A DNA stretch of 64,000 nt from Gerris lacustris (GCA_951217055.1 OX578281.1:63800043-63864042); one strand, 5' to 3'. Positions 35,497 to 47,974 are shown, counted from the first letter of the stretch. Notes: generated by a model not told the origin, from the sequence alone. Program-made: numbers and translations.

Positions 35497-37318
35497 CTTA
35501 AGCTTCAATGGTTCTCAAACCTAATTAACCACCTGCATCAGCCCTTCTACCTCCTTAAGCTTCAATGGTTGTCAAACCTAATGAACCACCTGCATCAGCT
35601 CTTCTACCTTCTTAAGCTTCAATGCTTGTCTAACCTAATTAACCACCTGCACCAGCTCTTCTACCTCCTTAAGCTTCAATGGTTGTCTAACCTAATTAAC
35701 CACCTGCATCAGCCCTTCTACCTCCTTAAGCTTCAATGCTTGTCTAACCTAATTAACCACCTGCATCAGCCCTTCTACCTCCTTAAGCTTCAATGGTTTT
35801 CAAATCTAATTAACCACCTGCATCAGCCCTTCTACCTCCTTAAGCTTCAATGGTTTTCAAATCTAATTAACCACCTGCATCAGCTCTTCTACCTCCTTAA
35901 GCTTCAATGGTTTTCAAATCTAATTAACCACCTGCATCAGCCCTTCTACCTCCTTAAGCTTCAATGGTTTTCAAATCTAATTAACCACCTGCATCAGCCC
36001 TTCTACCTCCTTAAGCTTCAATGCTTGTCTAACCTAATTAACCACCTGCACCAGCTCTTCTACCTCCTTAAGCTTCAATGGTTGTCTAACCTAATTAACC
36101 ACCTGCATCAGCCCTTCTACCTCCTTAAGCTTCAATGGTTGTCAAACCTAATTAACCACCTGCATCAGCCCTTCTACCTCCTTAAGCTTCAATGGTTGTC
36201 AAACCTAATTAACCACCTGCATCAGCCCTTCTACCTCCTTAAGCTTCAATGGTTTTCAAATCTAATTAACCACCTGCATCAGCCCTTCTACCTCCTTAAG
36301 CTTCAATGGTTTTCAAATCTAATTAACCACCTGCATCAGCCCTTCTACCTCCTTAAGCTTCAATGGTTTTCAAATCTAATTAACCACCTGCATCAGCCCT
36401 TCTACCTCCTTAAGCTTCAATGGTTGTCAAACCTAATTAACCACCTGCATCAGCCCTTCTACCTCCTTAAGCTTCAATGGTTTTCAAATCTAATTAACCA
36501 CCTGCATCAGCCCTTCTACCTCCTTAAGCTTCAATGGTTGTCAAACCTAATTAACCACCTGCATCAGCCCTTCTACCTCCTTAAGCTTCAATGGTTTTCA
36601 AATGTAATTAACCACCTGCATCAGCCCTTCTACCTCCTTAAGCTTCAATGCTTGTCTAACCTAATTAACCACCTGCACCAGCTCTTCTACCTCCTTAAGC
36701 TTCAATGGTTGTCTAACCTAATTAACCACCTGCATCAGCCCTTCTACCTCCTTAAGCTTCAATGCTTGTCTAACCTAATTAACCACCTGCATCAGCCCTT
36801 CTACCTCCTTAAGCTTCAATGCTTGTCTAACCTAATTAACCACCTGCACCAGCTCTTCTACCTCCTTAAGCTTCAATGGTTGTCAAACCTAATTAACCAC
36901 CTGCATCAGCCCTTCTACCTCCTTAAGCTTCAATGGTTTTCAAATCTAATTAACCACCTGCATCAGCCCTTCTACCTCCTTAAGCTTCAATGCTTGTCTA
37001 ACCTAATTAACCACCTGCACCAGCTCTTCTACCTCCTTAAGCTTCAATGGTTGTCTAACCTAATTAACCACCTGCATCAGCCCTTCTACCTCCAAGCTTC
37101 AATGCTTGTCAAACCTAATTAACCACCTGCACCAGCTCTTCTACCTCCTTAAGCTTCAATGCTTGTCTAACCTAATTAACCACCTGCACCAGCTCTTCTA
37201 CCTCCTTAAGCTTCAATGGTTGTCTAACCTAATTAACCACCTGCATCAGCCCTTCTACCTCCTTAAGCTTTAATGCTTGTCAAACCTAATTAACCACCTG
37301 CATCAGCCCTTCTACCTC
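35497..37318. repeat. 57-bp minisatellite, about 32 units
   Basis: The unit starts CTTAAGCTTCAATG and contains CTAATTAACC, CACCTGCATCAG and CTTCTACCTC. Variants are linked: TGGTTGTC, TGGTTTTC or TGCTTGTC, and CATCAGCCC or CACCAGCTC. Units of the TGCTTGTC/CACCAGCTC type are nearly always followed by a TGGTTGTC/CATCAGCCC unit, so a 114-bp dimer is embedded. Since 57 is divisible by 3, a 549-codon frame stays open, repeating a 19-residue unit with LKLQW and NHLHQPFY. A 2-base deletion near 37091 breaks it. That frame opens at TTG, not ATG, so I do not call it a gene. Confidence 0.97.
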
Positions 37319-38961
37319 CTTAACAGTCAGTTGCTTTGCTAGGACGAATTTGTCCACACCTTAGTTTTAGTAATAACTCATAAATCATCTAGGGACGCTC
37401 TCTTCCCTAGAAACCAACCATCTTCTGTCTGTGCAGTGTTAAGGAGTGATAGAAGGCTTTCTCTTGTGATCAATTCACCCCTTTCATCTGTTTGGAGAGC
37501 GCTATTTCTTCAGGGAATTGCAGCCTTCTTTAGGACCAACACCGGATTCTACATCCAACACCGATTTTTTGTACCTCTTTTCCAGACTACTTTATATTCA
37601 TGTCAACTCAACACAGGCAATCTTTTATTTACCATATTTTTTTAACTCCCAAATAGTTTTTCTATTCTTTGCATAATTTTTCTGCTTATTTTCCCTTTAT
37701 CTGTTTACCTCCCTGAGGATGGGGTCCTTAGAATTAGCGGCTGCTATAAGTCCGGAATTTCAGATGGAAAATCATTGGCCCTCCGTCTGGCTTAACACTT
37801 ATAAAACAGCGAATTTCGCGTAAACTGGCCTTTTTTGCAGGAGTACCTGTCTTCGGTTCTGGGTCCAAAAATATAAAAATGAGAAAATGCTATGAACTCT
37901 CAAAAACATATGTATAAGTAACAGCAAATAAGTCAAGTTAATAGACAAAATATTTTTGTACACTAAAGGCACCGTAAGTCAATTAATAGAAAAATTCGCC
38001 TTTCATATGTAAAGAGTAATAAATAGCCTCCCCACGTAAATGTAAACTTTTTAATTAGCCAAAGCAGCTTTCAGTCTTCATAAGGTTGTTATCAGTGCCG
38101 AAATTTGGAAGAAATAAAGTCACATTAGAAACAGGGAATAAGTGAAAAGTGAGTCTATTACATGTTGGGGATCTACATAAGACTCTTATGTCGATGTGTT
38201 GGAGTCTATGGGTGTCCATCCATAGACGTCCTATGACTTCCACAGACGCTTCCCATGGAGGTCATCTTGTCTAACATATTACATGTTAGTTAATAGGAGA
38301 AGAGAGAATGGAGGGTCGAGGTATGAAGGTCCTGGGCAGTGGCCATCCTGGTTTTGAACGGTATGGTCCCGTTATTTTAATCTTTTGAAGGCGTCCCTCG
38401 GTTCCAAAAAGTCCTGTTTTTCGGGAAAATGAGACATTTCCCAAAAGGTTTGAGTGAAATAAAAACTTGTGCCATACATAATGGGTTGGAGACGTTTCCA
38501 ATATTAGTAAATATATTATTTATTGTAAGGAATTACTAACCTAAGTATTGGTACAGATAAATTGAATAGTATCTTTATTACATTTATTATTAATTTTGAA
38601 CAACAAGAGTTGAAAATTTTACTACAAATGTTAGTAGTAACTAAAATTTGTATTATATTTCCCGCATGTTATTTCTTACTTTAATTTTGTAATAATTAAT
38701 GTCAAAATAGAAAATGTTATCTAAAAAAATCGTATTTTGCCTAAAAATTCCCAAAAACTTCCAGACCTCGTTTCCTCTGGGGGCTACAATGGCTATATCC
38801 CCTCCTATTTCAATGTCCTGTTTTAGACTAAACTTTTTATATCTACCCTAATCCTGGTGCCATAACAATAGAAAGGGGAAAATTTTAAACCAGCACAGAA
38901 ACAGTCCATTGCGGATTTATTTTCCAATTTAAAATGAACTAATGAAAAAGAATGACACAGT

Positions 38962-38966
<5 letters not shown>
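37319..38966. other. Unassigned sequence
   Basis: No gene recognised. The frames at 37436-37645, 38055-38243 and 38286-38501 have no familiar motif. Confidence 0.4.

Positions 38967-39012
<46 letters not shown>
38967..39012. repeat. Poly(A) tract
   Basis: An uninterrupted A run of about 46 bases directly before a dispersed repeat that begins CAGTCCGAGACAACTCAGAC. Confidence 0.95.
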
Positions 39013-39013
<1 letters not shown>

Positions 39014-39625
39014 AGTCCGAGACAACTCAGACAAACTTTCTCATATAAGTGTTCATATTTTTTTTGAGTTAATAATTTAGCCCAGTGTTTTCTATTTTTA
39101 GTTTTCATATATTTAATTATTGAACATTTCAACAACATTTATCATAAAAATAACTTCTCCTCGGTGGGGAATCGAACCCGGCCTCTCTCCGTCCACGTTT
39201 ACAGCTATTTTCTCATGAACTAGATTTTCCCGGAAAAACGGCTAACATTGTTAGATTCGTATTAAAATGGACTACATTTTAGAATTTTTGAATTAAATTG
39301 TCGAAACCGTTTCGAGAAATAATTTGTTCACGTATTTCAGAGTTTTTGGTGAGTAGCGCACCTAAAATTTGGGCTAAAATTAATTTATCGATTTCACCTT
39401 GGGGGTGTGCATGCATGCAAAATTTCGTAAAAATCGGCCCAGTTGTTTAGGCTCGAGGCGTCTGCACAGACGACAGAAAGACATTTTATAAAGACCACTT
39501 TTTTGGACTCAGGGGACCTCAAAATGTGTAAATCCATCAAAATCTCAAAATTTATTTTGTGCCATTACAATATTTTCTCTTTATATCACAAAGTAAAAAC
39601 CAGTTCTCTACAGCGTTTTAACCTT
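39013..39625. repeat. Dispersed repeat (GACAACTCAGAC family) with a tRNA-like B box
   Basis: Shares CGAGACAACTCAGAC, TTTTCCCGGAAAACGGC-like and TTTTGGACTCAGGGACCTCA blocks with 44190-44665. Parts also occur in the arms of 58149-59148. At 39164-39182 the minus strand reads GGGTTCGATTCCCCACCG, a good tRNA B box, but no matching A box or acceptor stem is evident. Confidence 0.65.
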
Positions 39626-39701
39626 CTTTAACTTCTTTTTATTGACTTACGATGCCTTTAGTGTACCAAAATGTTTACCTACTCGATTTCTTTGCCGTAT
39701 C

Positions 39702-42391
39702 ATTGAAGCGAGCTTCTTACATTCAACAAACTATGCATCTTGTCTGTCTGTCAGTAACGTTTACGCGTGTGACGATAACTTGAGTAAAAGTTGACCGATT
39801 TAGTTAAAATTTGGCATACATGATCCTCTTACTAATACTCAGGCTAAGTTCGTTGGACAGCGTGATCCGTTTTAGAGTTCGGGCGTACACTCGCGTAAAC
39901 CTGAGGTTCAAAAATTAAATTGGAATTTCAGGACGGGAAAATATTCTATCATCATCTATTTGATGAGACGAACATTTTTTTCAAAATATAATTTTTAAGT
40001 AAAACCAACAGCGACACCGCTATGAATTAATAAAGATCGCTAAAACTATTAAAGCGGACCTAATGTTTATAATAGAGAAAACGATATCTTACGTTCTAAC
40101 GTAACAATTTTAATAAAACTTCATATACCATCTATTGCACAATTGAAACAGGCATGCAAAATTTCAATTTGATACATGCAGTAGTTTTTTTTAGCAAAGA
40201 GATACATTTTATAATAATTGAAAAGGAGATGTGTGGTTAGAGGAATAGTACTACTACTGTACCCACTATCTATCAACTCATCATGATTCATCTATTTTTT
40301 CAATATTCAATACATATTACATATTTATTACTATACGCTCACTTCAATGATAGAGCCACGCGATGCCTAGTTTACATAGTGACACCACATCTTATATTTA
40401 AATGAAGAAAGTTATAAATCATGGCAATCAATATTTTTGCTAAAGAATAAAGGTTTTTACGTCCTCAACTTAACACATAGACAATTCACAACCTTGGTTG
40501 CCAAGATATTCCTTGCTAAAACAACTTTGAAAGTTTTATTAAGTATTAAATGGTTAGTAATTTATATTTGTCTAAGTTTTTAGGACATTTCTCTTTCAAA
40601 GTTTTTACTCCATAGTGCACTCTGAATTTTGAATTAAGACGCGTAGCTCACATAGCCTTGAGTTTGTGGATCAGACCTTACTACATCCACTTTAAGTTTT
40701 AAGGTTTAGGACTGCCACATAGATAAATATTAACTGTCCCTTTTACGCTTTAACCACATGATGCCCAATGGCCCCCCCCCCCCCCCAACCTACATTAAGA
40801 AAGTACCCCTTATATTTTTATTGCGTTGGCACCATAACCTTTTAACAAGTATTACTGAATTTATACATTCAACTTTATACTGATATTACGTCTTTTACTG
40901 TAAGGTTCTTCTGGATTTCCTTTTACCACACTTTTTCTTTGGTATTCATTATGGACATGGTATGCATACTAAAAATATGATTCCTGAAAATAAAAAGGAT
41001 CGAAAAAGTTATTTTTCCTATTTTTAATAACAACATTGTATACATGAATGACTCGAACATTTTGATTTATAGTATACCTTGGAACTAAAACAACCTATTT
41101 CGATTTTTCATGAAAATGAGTTAGATTCATGAAACCTATTCGATTTTTAATTTTTATAGCAAGGACAACCTATATTCCACGTGGCTCCCTTATTTCTAGA
41201 GTTTATGAATCATAAATTACCAATGGCTAATACCTCCTGAAATACGAGTATGTTTGCTTCTATAAGTTCAAATCTTAACATTAAAAATTGAGTGTTTTCA
41301 TATTCCTTGCATTAGTTCAATGAGTACTTTATGTGTGTGTTTCTGTATGTAGGGTGGCCCATGGGAAATTGACGATTTTCGAATAAACAGTATTCGGTTC
41401 AATTAATTTTATTGGCACATTTTATAGCCAATTGCATGATATTTTGTTTTATTTCACACTATGCACTTTTATTGAGAGTCCATGCTGTGCAAGAGGGACC
41501 GGGTGGTTTCTTTTTCATTTGGTTTCTAATTGGACGGGAGTAGTATTTAAATTTTATTTGTATAAATCATTAATTTATAACGTATCCAGCTGTTATCGCA
41601 TATTCCTATCTGTGATCTAACCTTGGATTTAACCCATTTTTGAGCATTTAATAATTAATCATTCATTAGACTTGAAATAAACTAGGCATCGCGTGGCTCT
41701 ATCATTGAAACGAGCGTATTGTATTAAGTATGTATTGAATATTGAGAATATAGATTATAATAATGAGTTGTTAAAGAATATAATTGTAATGGAGAGTCTA
41801 GTAGTGGGGGAGCCACCCTGCATTCTTACTATTCCACAAACTATTTGCTTGGAACATATCCTTTTTAACTATTATATATTGTATCTCTTCACTACAGAAA
41901 AACTTCTGTTTGTATCAAGTTGAAGTTTTACATGTCTGATTCTATTGTACTTTAAACGTTGTATATGAAGTTTTATAATATATTTTAAAATTAAAAACGT
42001 AAGATATCGGTAAAAATGTTGTTTTCTCTATTTTAAAACTTGTATATCCGTTTTAATAGTTTTAGAATTATTAAATATTTTATAGCGGTGTCGCTGTTCG
42101 TTATACTGAAAAATTGTGTTTAAAAAAGTTATTTGTCTCATAAAATAGATGATAGAATTTTCCCCCGTCCTAACATTCCAATTTAAAATGTTGCACGCGA
42201 ATGCTTGGACGGATAACATTGTCCAACGACATAGTTCTGGACATGGGTATAATGAACAAGTTTAACAAATTTCACCTTCACGAAAATCGGTCAACTTTTA
42301 CTCAAGTTATCGTCACACGTTTCCGACTCATACACAGAGACAGGATGCATAGTTTGTTGAAGGTTAGGAGCTCGTTTACGCTCGCTTCAAT
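39702..42391. mobile_element. 2.7 kb foldback element with about 670-bp arms
   Basis: Left arm 39702-40372 and right arm about 41677-42391 are inverted copies. The outer ends read ATTGAAGCGAGC and GCTCGCTTCAAT. The inner ends share AGAGCCACGCGATGCCTAGTTT. Arms include CAACAAACTATGCATC, a CTGTCTGTC run, the GGACAGCG block and AACAGCGACACCGCTAT. The 1.3 kb centre (40373-41676) is unique in the window and has no recognisable transposase; its frames are under 65 codons. Partial relatives occur at 21318, 50395 and 58595. Confidence 0.8.
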
Positions 42392-43026
42392 TAGAAATAA
42401 TAGGAACTGGATTTTAAATTGTTTCTCTTCCTGGTCTGTTATATTCTTTGAAAAACTATTTTTTACAGTAGTTTTTCTCTTTGATAGAAAAGGGTTTTAG
42501 CAAGTTTCTTTTTCAAGTCCTTCATCTTGTTGGTAACTTTGTCACAATACAAAGACCCAGCAGCTTTAAACCCTTCCTATACAAGCAAAGCATTCTGTAT
42601 GGCTTTAAACTCTTCTCTTCTCTCTTTTATACCTTTCCCATTGCTTGTTTTCTTTCAGCTTTTTAATACTTTGTTCTCTCTCTTTTTCTTATTGGCCTTT
42701 GCAAACCAGTTCCACCTAGATCTATGTAGAGGTTTAGTGTTTTTCTTCAGGTTATGACCGTACTTGCTTTGTTTTTCTTGTAATTACATCGTTCAACTTT
42801 TTTCTCCTGTCCTTATACTTACCCTTTTTTAGCAACTGGAACCTTCGTAGTAAACAAAATAGTCAGCCAATTTTTGTGGCATATCGCTTCCTCACTCCTA
42901 TTTCACATACTTTAATGATTTTATGCTTTTACAACCTACTCTCATTAAGGGTGCGTTTGGAATCACTAACCAGGTCAACCGAGAAGTAACCGGGGGGTCC
43001 GGAAAGATAGTGACTTAAAAAAAATA
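42392..43026. other. Unassigned sequence
   Basis: No gene recognised. The frames at 42201-42757 are hydrophobic and T-rich with no motif. A degraded GCTTCC-family end lies near 42875-42905. Confidence 0.4.
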
Positions 43027-43541
43027 TTTTTTCCGTGGTAGGCTGTGAAATAGTAACTTTAGAGCCTAAAAAACATAGCTAAAATCCATTTTTTCATTAC
43101 GTGGACTTAAAAAATCTTTTCATTACTCCTACCTGTAAAGAAAAAATCTTTTACGTCCTAGGAACTAAAAGATTTTTATTTTCCGGCGGGTAGTTGTCAA
43201 AACTTCCGTTAGTAGCGCTGCAGTCTTTGAAGAAATGCTTAGTACGATTTAATTCCGCTAGATGTCAATGCGTTTTATTTATCTTTTCTTATAGTGTAAC
43301 CTCTTTTTAAGGTTTCTTTATTTAAATATTAAGTATGTACTAATATTTTTTATTATTATTTTGATTATTTATTAATATTTAATGTATTTTCATTGTCTGC
43401 TACCTCGAAAAATATAGCATATGTTACACGACTGTGAAGTGTTTTTTCTTTACCTTGGCAATATTTATAATATTTTTGTAAATGTAATTGCCGCGGTTAA
43501 GAAAAAACTCACTTCACAGCCTAGTAACATAATATACTATT
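43027..43541. mobile_element. MITE with GGCTGTGAA inverted termini, copy 2
   Basis: Inverted relative to 2246-2766 and similar throughout, including the AAAATCTTTTACGTCCTAG palindrome region and CTTTACCTTGGCAATATTTA. The right flank ATAATATACTATTT matches the complement of the left flank of copy 1. Confidence 0.75.
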
Positions 43542-43546
43542 TCAAA

Positions 43547-44075
43547 AAAATTAGGGTAAAAAAACTTAAGGGTTTTTTGGACACCGTGTGGGGTATCATA
43601 TGAAAGGGTACGTCGAGCTGATTACAAAAATATATAATTTTTGGTTATACGCTTGGATAGGGCTAGCATAGGCGAGTTTGAAATGGGTGTGAAGAGTGTC
43701 CCCCCCCCATCTATTTTGCTTATATAAAGTGCAAAAAAATCTGAAAAAATTCCAGAACATTCTTCGATCAAAAATAAAGATACCACATTTGGAAATTTTT
43801 AAAAAGATTTGATTTGATTTTTTATTGATAAAATTCGTTTTTTTATAATTATGGTATTTTCGATTAATTTACATGGTTGTATTCCGGTTAAGTGGCAAAT
43901 AAATACTTTATCAGAAGTTTGTTTATGTGTTTTGAGAATATCAGACCAATAGGATAGTTCAAAGTAAGCTTTTTAGCATTTCAAAAACACCATCAATAGG
44001 GTACTACTTAGATAAGACAGTGTGGCCTACGGACCCTCGATGTGTGCTGAGTAGCACACACTTGACCTGTTTATT
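43547..44075. mobile_element. AGGGTY hairpin-ended element, 5'-truncated copy
   Basis: Colinear with 14005-14428 (TTAGGGTAAAAA, GGTATCATATGAAAGGGT, CTACGGACCCTCG, then the TGTGTGCT/AGCACACA stem-loop and CTTGACCTGTTTATTT). The first 160 bases, including the 5' hairpin, are missing. It abuts the preceding MITE. Confidence 0.75.
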
Positions 44076-44189
44076 TATGTTCTTATATTCCTGTGGGAGC
44101 AGAATATGCCGTTTTCTTCGTCCAGCTTTAGACGCCCTAGTTTGATTTCTTGTTGGAATAAAGTCTTCCAATAACGAGATTTTATACGA

Positions 44190-44665
44190 AAAAAAAAAAA
44201 AATCGGTCTGAGGCAACTCAGACTAACTTTCTCGTACTATCTCGTTCCCAGGTCTTCGAAACTTATTGTTTTCGATTTTCAATAAAATTCAGATTTATTT
44301 TCATCTATATTTCAGAAACAAGATTTTCCCCTGGAAAACGGCTTGTATCTCTAGATTCGCATTTAAATGGAATACATTTTAGAAGTGTTTAATGATAATT
44401 GTCGGAAGAGTTTTTGAGTAAAACTTTTTCTCACGTTTCTTGAAAGGTTTTATGAGTAGCGCCCCCAAATTTGGAGCTAAAATTAATTTGTCGATTTTGC
44501 CTCGAGGTATGATTTTTCTGAACATGTATCCCAGTAGTTTATGCTCTATGCGTCTGCTTAGAAAACCACTTTTTTGGACTCAAGGGACCTCAAAACGTGT
44601 AAATCCATCAAATTCTCTGAACGATTTTCACGCTATCACAATACTTTCTCTTTATATGAAAAAGT
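44190..44665. repeat. GACAACTCAGAC-family repeat
   Basis: Diverged copy of 39013-39625: GGTCTGAGGCAACTCAGAC at 44204-44222, TTTTCCCCTGGAAAACGGC at 44323-44341, TTTTGGACTCAAGGGACCTC at 44572-44591. Non-coding. Confidence 0.65.
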
Positions 44666-44841
44666 AAAAATGATAGGCTTGTCGTGGTTTACTTTCATTA
44701 CCTTTACATCCGTAAAATTAAAAGGTTCTCCATCAGATTATTTTTGATATTAAAATTGCCACGTCATCTACCAGTGAGGTCTATGAAATCTAGAAAGGCG
44801 AGGTGCTGAAACTTGTTGACTTTGAAGTAGGGTGGATTTTT

Positions 44842-45748
44842 TGAACGAAGTTCCGTATGGCACGTTCTGGAGCCCGAGAGTGAATCCGAAAAGAACGACC
44901 GTCACAAAATTACCGTCACAAAATCACCGTCACAAAACCAAGCATCACGAAATCTACCGATGACGATAACTTTAGTAAAAGATGACCAAGTTAGTTGAAA
45001 TTTTGTACACATGTTCATTTTACCAATGTTCAGGCTGAGTACGTTAGACAACGCAATCCGCCCAAGCGTTCAAGCGCAACGCTCGCGTAAACGTAAGCTT
45101 CAAATTTAAAATTGGAATTTTAGGACGGGAAAAAATTCTAACTTAATCTATTCAAAGAGACAAACAACTTTATTAACTAGTTTTTTATAGTTAAACGGAC
45201 ACCAACACTGCTGTGAATTGATAAAGATCGCTAAATTTATTAAAGCGGACATAAACGTTTAAAATAAAGAAAACAACGGTTTTACGTATATCTTACGTTT
45301 TAACGTAACGATTTGATTTTGATAAAACTTCTTACACATCGTCTAAAGTACAATTGAAACTGGCAAGTAAATTTCAACCTGATACAAGCAGACTTTTTGA
45401 GTAGGGAAGAGATATATTTTATAATATTTTAAATTCGTAGGACGGGTAGGTAGAAAGCAGTCCTATTTCCTACCAACTACAAACATACTTTTTAACTATA
45501 AACTCATCATGATAAACTTTTTTCTCAATATTCAATACATATTTATTGTAAATCGCTTGCTTTAATGATACAAATAATGTTTTTCTTTTAATTTTGCCTT
45601 AAATCCTCTAGGTACAAACAGTTAGTTACTTTTAATTTTGTCTCTTCTCTAACTCTGCCATGTATAAGTAGTTAGCAACGTATACGTAATTAGCAGTGTG
45701 ATTTTATAATTTATATTAAATGAAAAATGTAAGGAACTTCGTTCGTAC
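44842..45748 (+). mobile_element. GGAACG-family element, full-length copy
   Basis: From GAACGAAGTTCCGTATGGCA to AAGGAACTTCGTTCGTACC, with inverted ends, colinear with 25142-25977. It carries a short triplication of CGTCACAAAA between 44900 and 44940. Non-coding. Confidence 0.8.
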
Positions 45749-46196
45749 CGGGTAAGCTGGGAATATTGTAAAGGGACATAATTGGCCCCGACCTCAGTAT
45801 TCTTCGAATTTCATGTTCAATTACAGAATCTCCCTCATACTCTATCTCCCTCATTCTGTGAGTGACTATTAATCATGCATTTGTGATGGACATGTTTTTC
45901 AGGTTATGTACAACATGCATATACAGAACTTAAATTAATTAAATGGGGGGGGGGGGGGCAGAAGAAATTTCCGTCACGTAAAATAAGACATGAAAAATGT
46001 GACGTTTTAAATATCGTGCCAGGAAGTTAGAATATAATAGGAGGTAGGTTGGTTTTCACTTGTAATCATTGTAGTACTATATTTCGCCGATTGAAGCTCT
46101 ATATTGTTTATGAGATTATACCAGAGCTCCTAACGGAGCAAATGGTAATTAAAATTGATGTTTCATAATTTCACACCTTAAAGCTATAGGGGAGAC
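45749..46196. other. Unassigned sequence with a G tract
   Basis: G tract at 45945-45958. About 46000-46080 is an inverted, diverged relative of the 121-bp tandem repeat unit. No gene seen. Confidence 0.45.
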
Positions 46197-47013
46197 CGGG
46201 GTTAGTTGGCATAGATTGTGTGTTTTTATTTTTCTATTTTTTTTTTTTTTTTTTTTTTGCGATTCTTAGAGAGATTCTGGGGAATTCTGCCGATTGCTCA
46301 ATTCCTTGGCTACGAAATCCCGTAGGACCCATTAATTAAAACCATGTTTAGGCACTTATAAATCACAGTTTTTTATAGACTTACAACTTTGCCAACATAC
46401 CCCGGGTGCGGGGTAGGTTGCCATACCCCGAGGGGTAAGTTGGTATGGTGTGATAGGGATAAGGACAAGTTGACAGAACACAATAATATTCAAGAAAAAA
46501 ATGTTTATTTAAACATTACAGTATCTAACAATATGTAAAAAAAAATACAGTATCAACTATATGTATCGAGATTTATGATCCCAAATTACGTCTTAAAGGC
46601 GTGGGGTAAGTTGGCATAAGCAAAATTATTTATGCCAGCTAGCCCCACATACATTTTCAGAACAAGATGGCTTCCATAAAATCCTACACACCAGAAACAA
46701 AAAATAATTATACATGAAAGCAACCACAGTTAACCGCTCTGTTCCAAACAGCCATTTGGAACGCCTCAATTGATTTTGCTAAGTCACCAGATTAAAAAAC
46801 ATTTTATTAAAAAATCTACTTACCTATAAGAAAAACAATAAAATGCGAGTCCTCTTCCGTCAATGCTTTCAAACGAACTGACAATAATATGGATGGAGGA
46901 CCACTACAAGCTCCCTTCATTTCCTAAACGACAGCACCATCACTCTACAACAGTGACAAATAAAAGCTGTATGCCGACTTACTCCATATGCCAACTAACC
47001 CCGGCCTCCCCTA
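46197..47013. mobile_element. TIR element with repeated GGGGTAAGTTGGCAT motifs
   Basis: An 817-bp element. The left end TAGGGGAGACCGGGGTTAGT and right end ACTAACCCCGGCCTCCCCTA are inverted, with the TIR continuing into TTGGCATA. The core motif recurs inside, plus at 46417-46448 and 46609-46624, minus at 46630-46647 and 46971-46986. A poly(T) tract is at 46236-46258. The small frame 46863-47045 is carried by the element and shows no domain. Superfamily not assigned. Confidence 0.8.
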
Positions 47014-47430
47014 ACGCACTTATAAGTAAAAAAAAACAACATTAAAATAAAAATTTTAATGGTTCTAAGCAAGATATAAAATATCTAAGTACAGACTTCA
47101 TTCCTAATATAAATTCTGCACAATTTGAGCCCTATTTCAACCCCCTACTACAATAAATACTACAACTATTTCAAAACAACGAGTTTTATCGTTGTATTTA
47201 AATTGCGCCTGTACTATTTATCATAGGAAGTTGAAGTAGGGTTCATTTAGCGCAGAATTAAAATTGGGGATAAAGCATATACCTAGATTCTTGATATCTT
47301 GCTTAAAACCAATAATATTTTAATTTTACAATTTTTTTAACCTTTTAAGGGCGGTAGAGCCTTAAGATCCATCTACTATATCAACTAGACAAAAATGTAT
47401 ACTGATTTTCTCTACTTCATGGAAAAACAT
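47014..47430. other. Unassigned AT-rich sequence
   Basis: No gene recognised. Confidence 0.4.
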
Positions 47431-47437
47431 TGAAAAA

Positions 47438-47530
47438 CGTTGAATCAGGGATATGTGGATTCAATGCCCAAAAACAACGTTCAATCATGGATGTTTTTGG
47501 GCGAATCCACATATCCCTGATTCAACGATT
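47438..47530. repeat. Palindrome (hairpin) with 35-45 base arms
   Basis: TTGAATCAGGGATATGTGGATTC is mirrored by GAATCCACATATCCCTGATTCAA. Inner GCCCAAAAACAACGTT and GTTTTTGGGC also pair. A weaker outer match (ATTTTCTC region) surrounds it. Confidence 0.85.
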
Positions 47531-47600
47531 TATCATGAAATGGAGAAAATGAGTACCTTTTTCATTATTTTGTGGCCCACAATTGGCTGTTGGGTTGGGA

Positions 47601-47840
47601 CATCGATTCCGATATATCGAAAATATCGATATATCGGACCAAAAAAATATCGATATTTTATATCGATATTGATCTTTCGATATAACGGCAACATCGATAT
47701 TTTTCTAAAATATCGAAAAAATTCCCATTTCTATTGCTCAAAAGAGGGAACAATTAGCGTCGGAGAAGTTCACGATGTATCGAGAATATCGCTATTTCCT
47801 TTCGATATTTTGTCTAATCTCGATGTTGATCCACTCGTAC
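47601..47840. repeat. TATCGATA-rich patch
   Basis: Three exact TATCGATA 8-mers (47624-47631, 47648-47655, 47661-47668), plus many partial ATCGAT, ATCGA and CGATA words. TATCGATA is the DRE recognised by DREF, and CGATA is recognised by BEAF-type proteins, in Drosophila. Whether they bind here is unknown; a simple repeat origin is equally possible. Confidence 0.7.
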
Positions 47841-47974
47841 CATCCATATCACTGTATAACATCCATACATGGTACTCTTGGGGGCCTTGGAGTGGCTCTT
47901 CCAGTAGAATTATCTTGGCCAGTGTTTGAAGGGTTCAACCATGCCTAAACATACCGCCTTACTAAACGCATGTT

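Noticed and set aside
35473..37122. 549-codon frame as a repetitive protein gene
   Set aside because: It opens at TTG, consists only of the 57-bp repeat, is broken by a 2-base deletion, and stays open because 57 is a multiple of three.
35497..37318. CRISPR array
   Set aside because: Units are contiguous with no unique spacers, and the sequence is eukaryotic.
47453..47929. 158-codon plus frame
   Set aside because: Runs through a hairpin and the TATCGATA patch; no domain seen.
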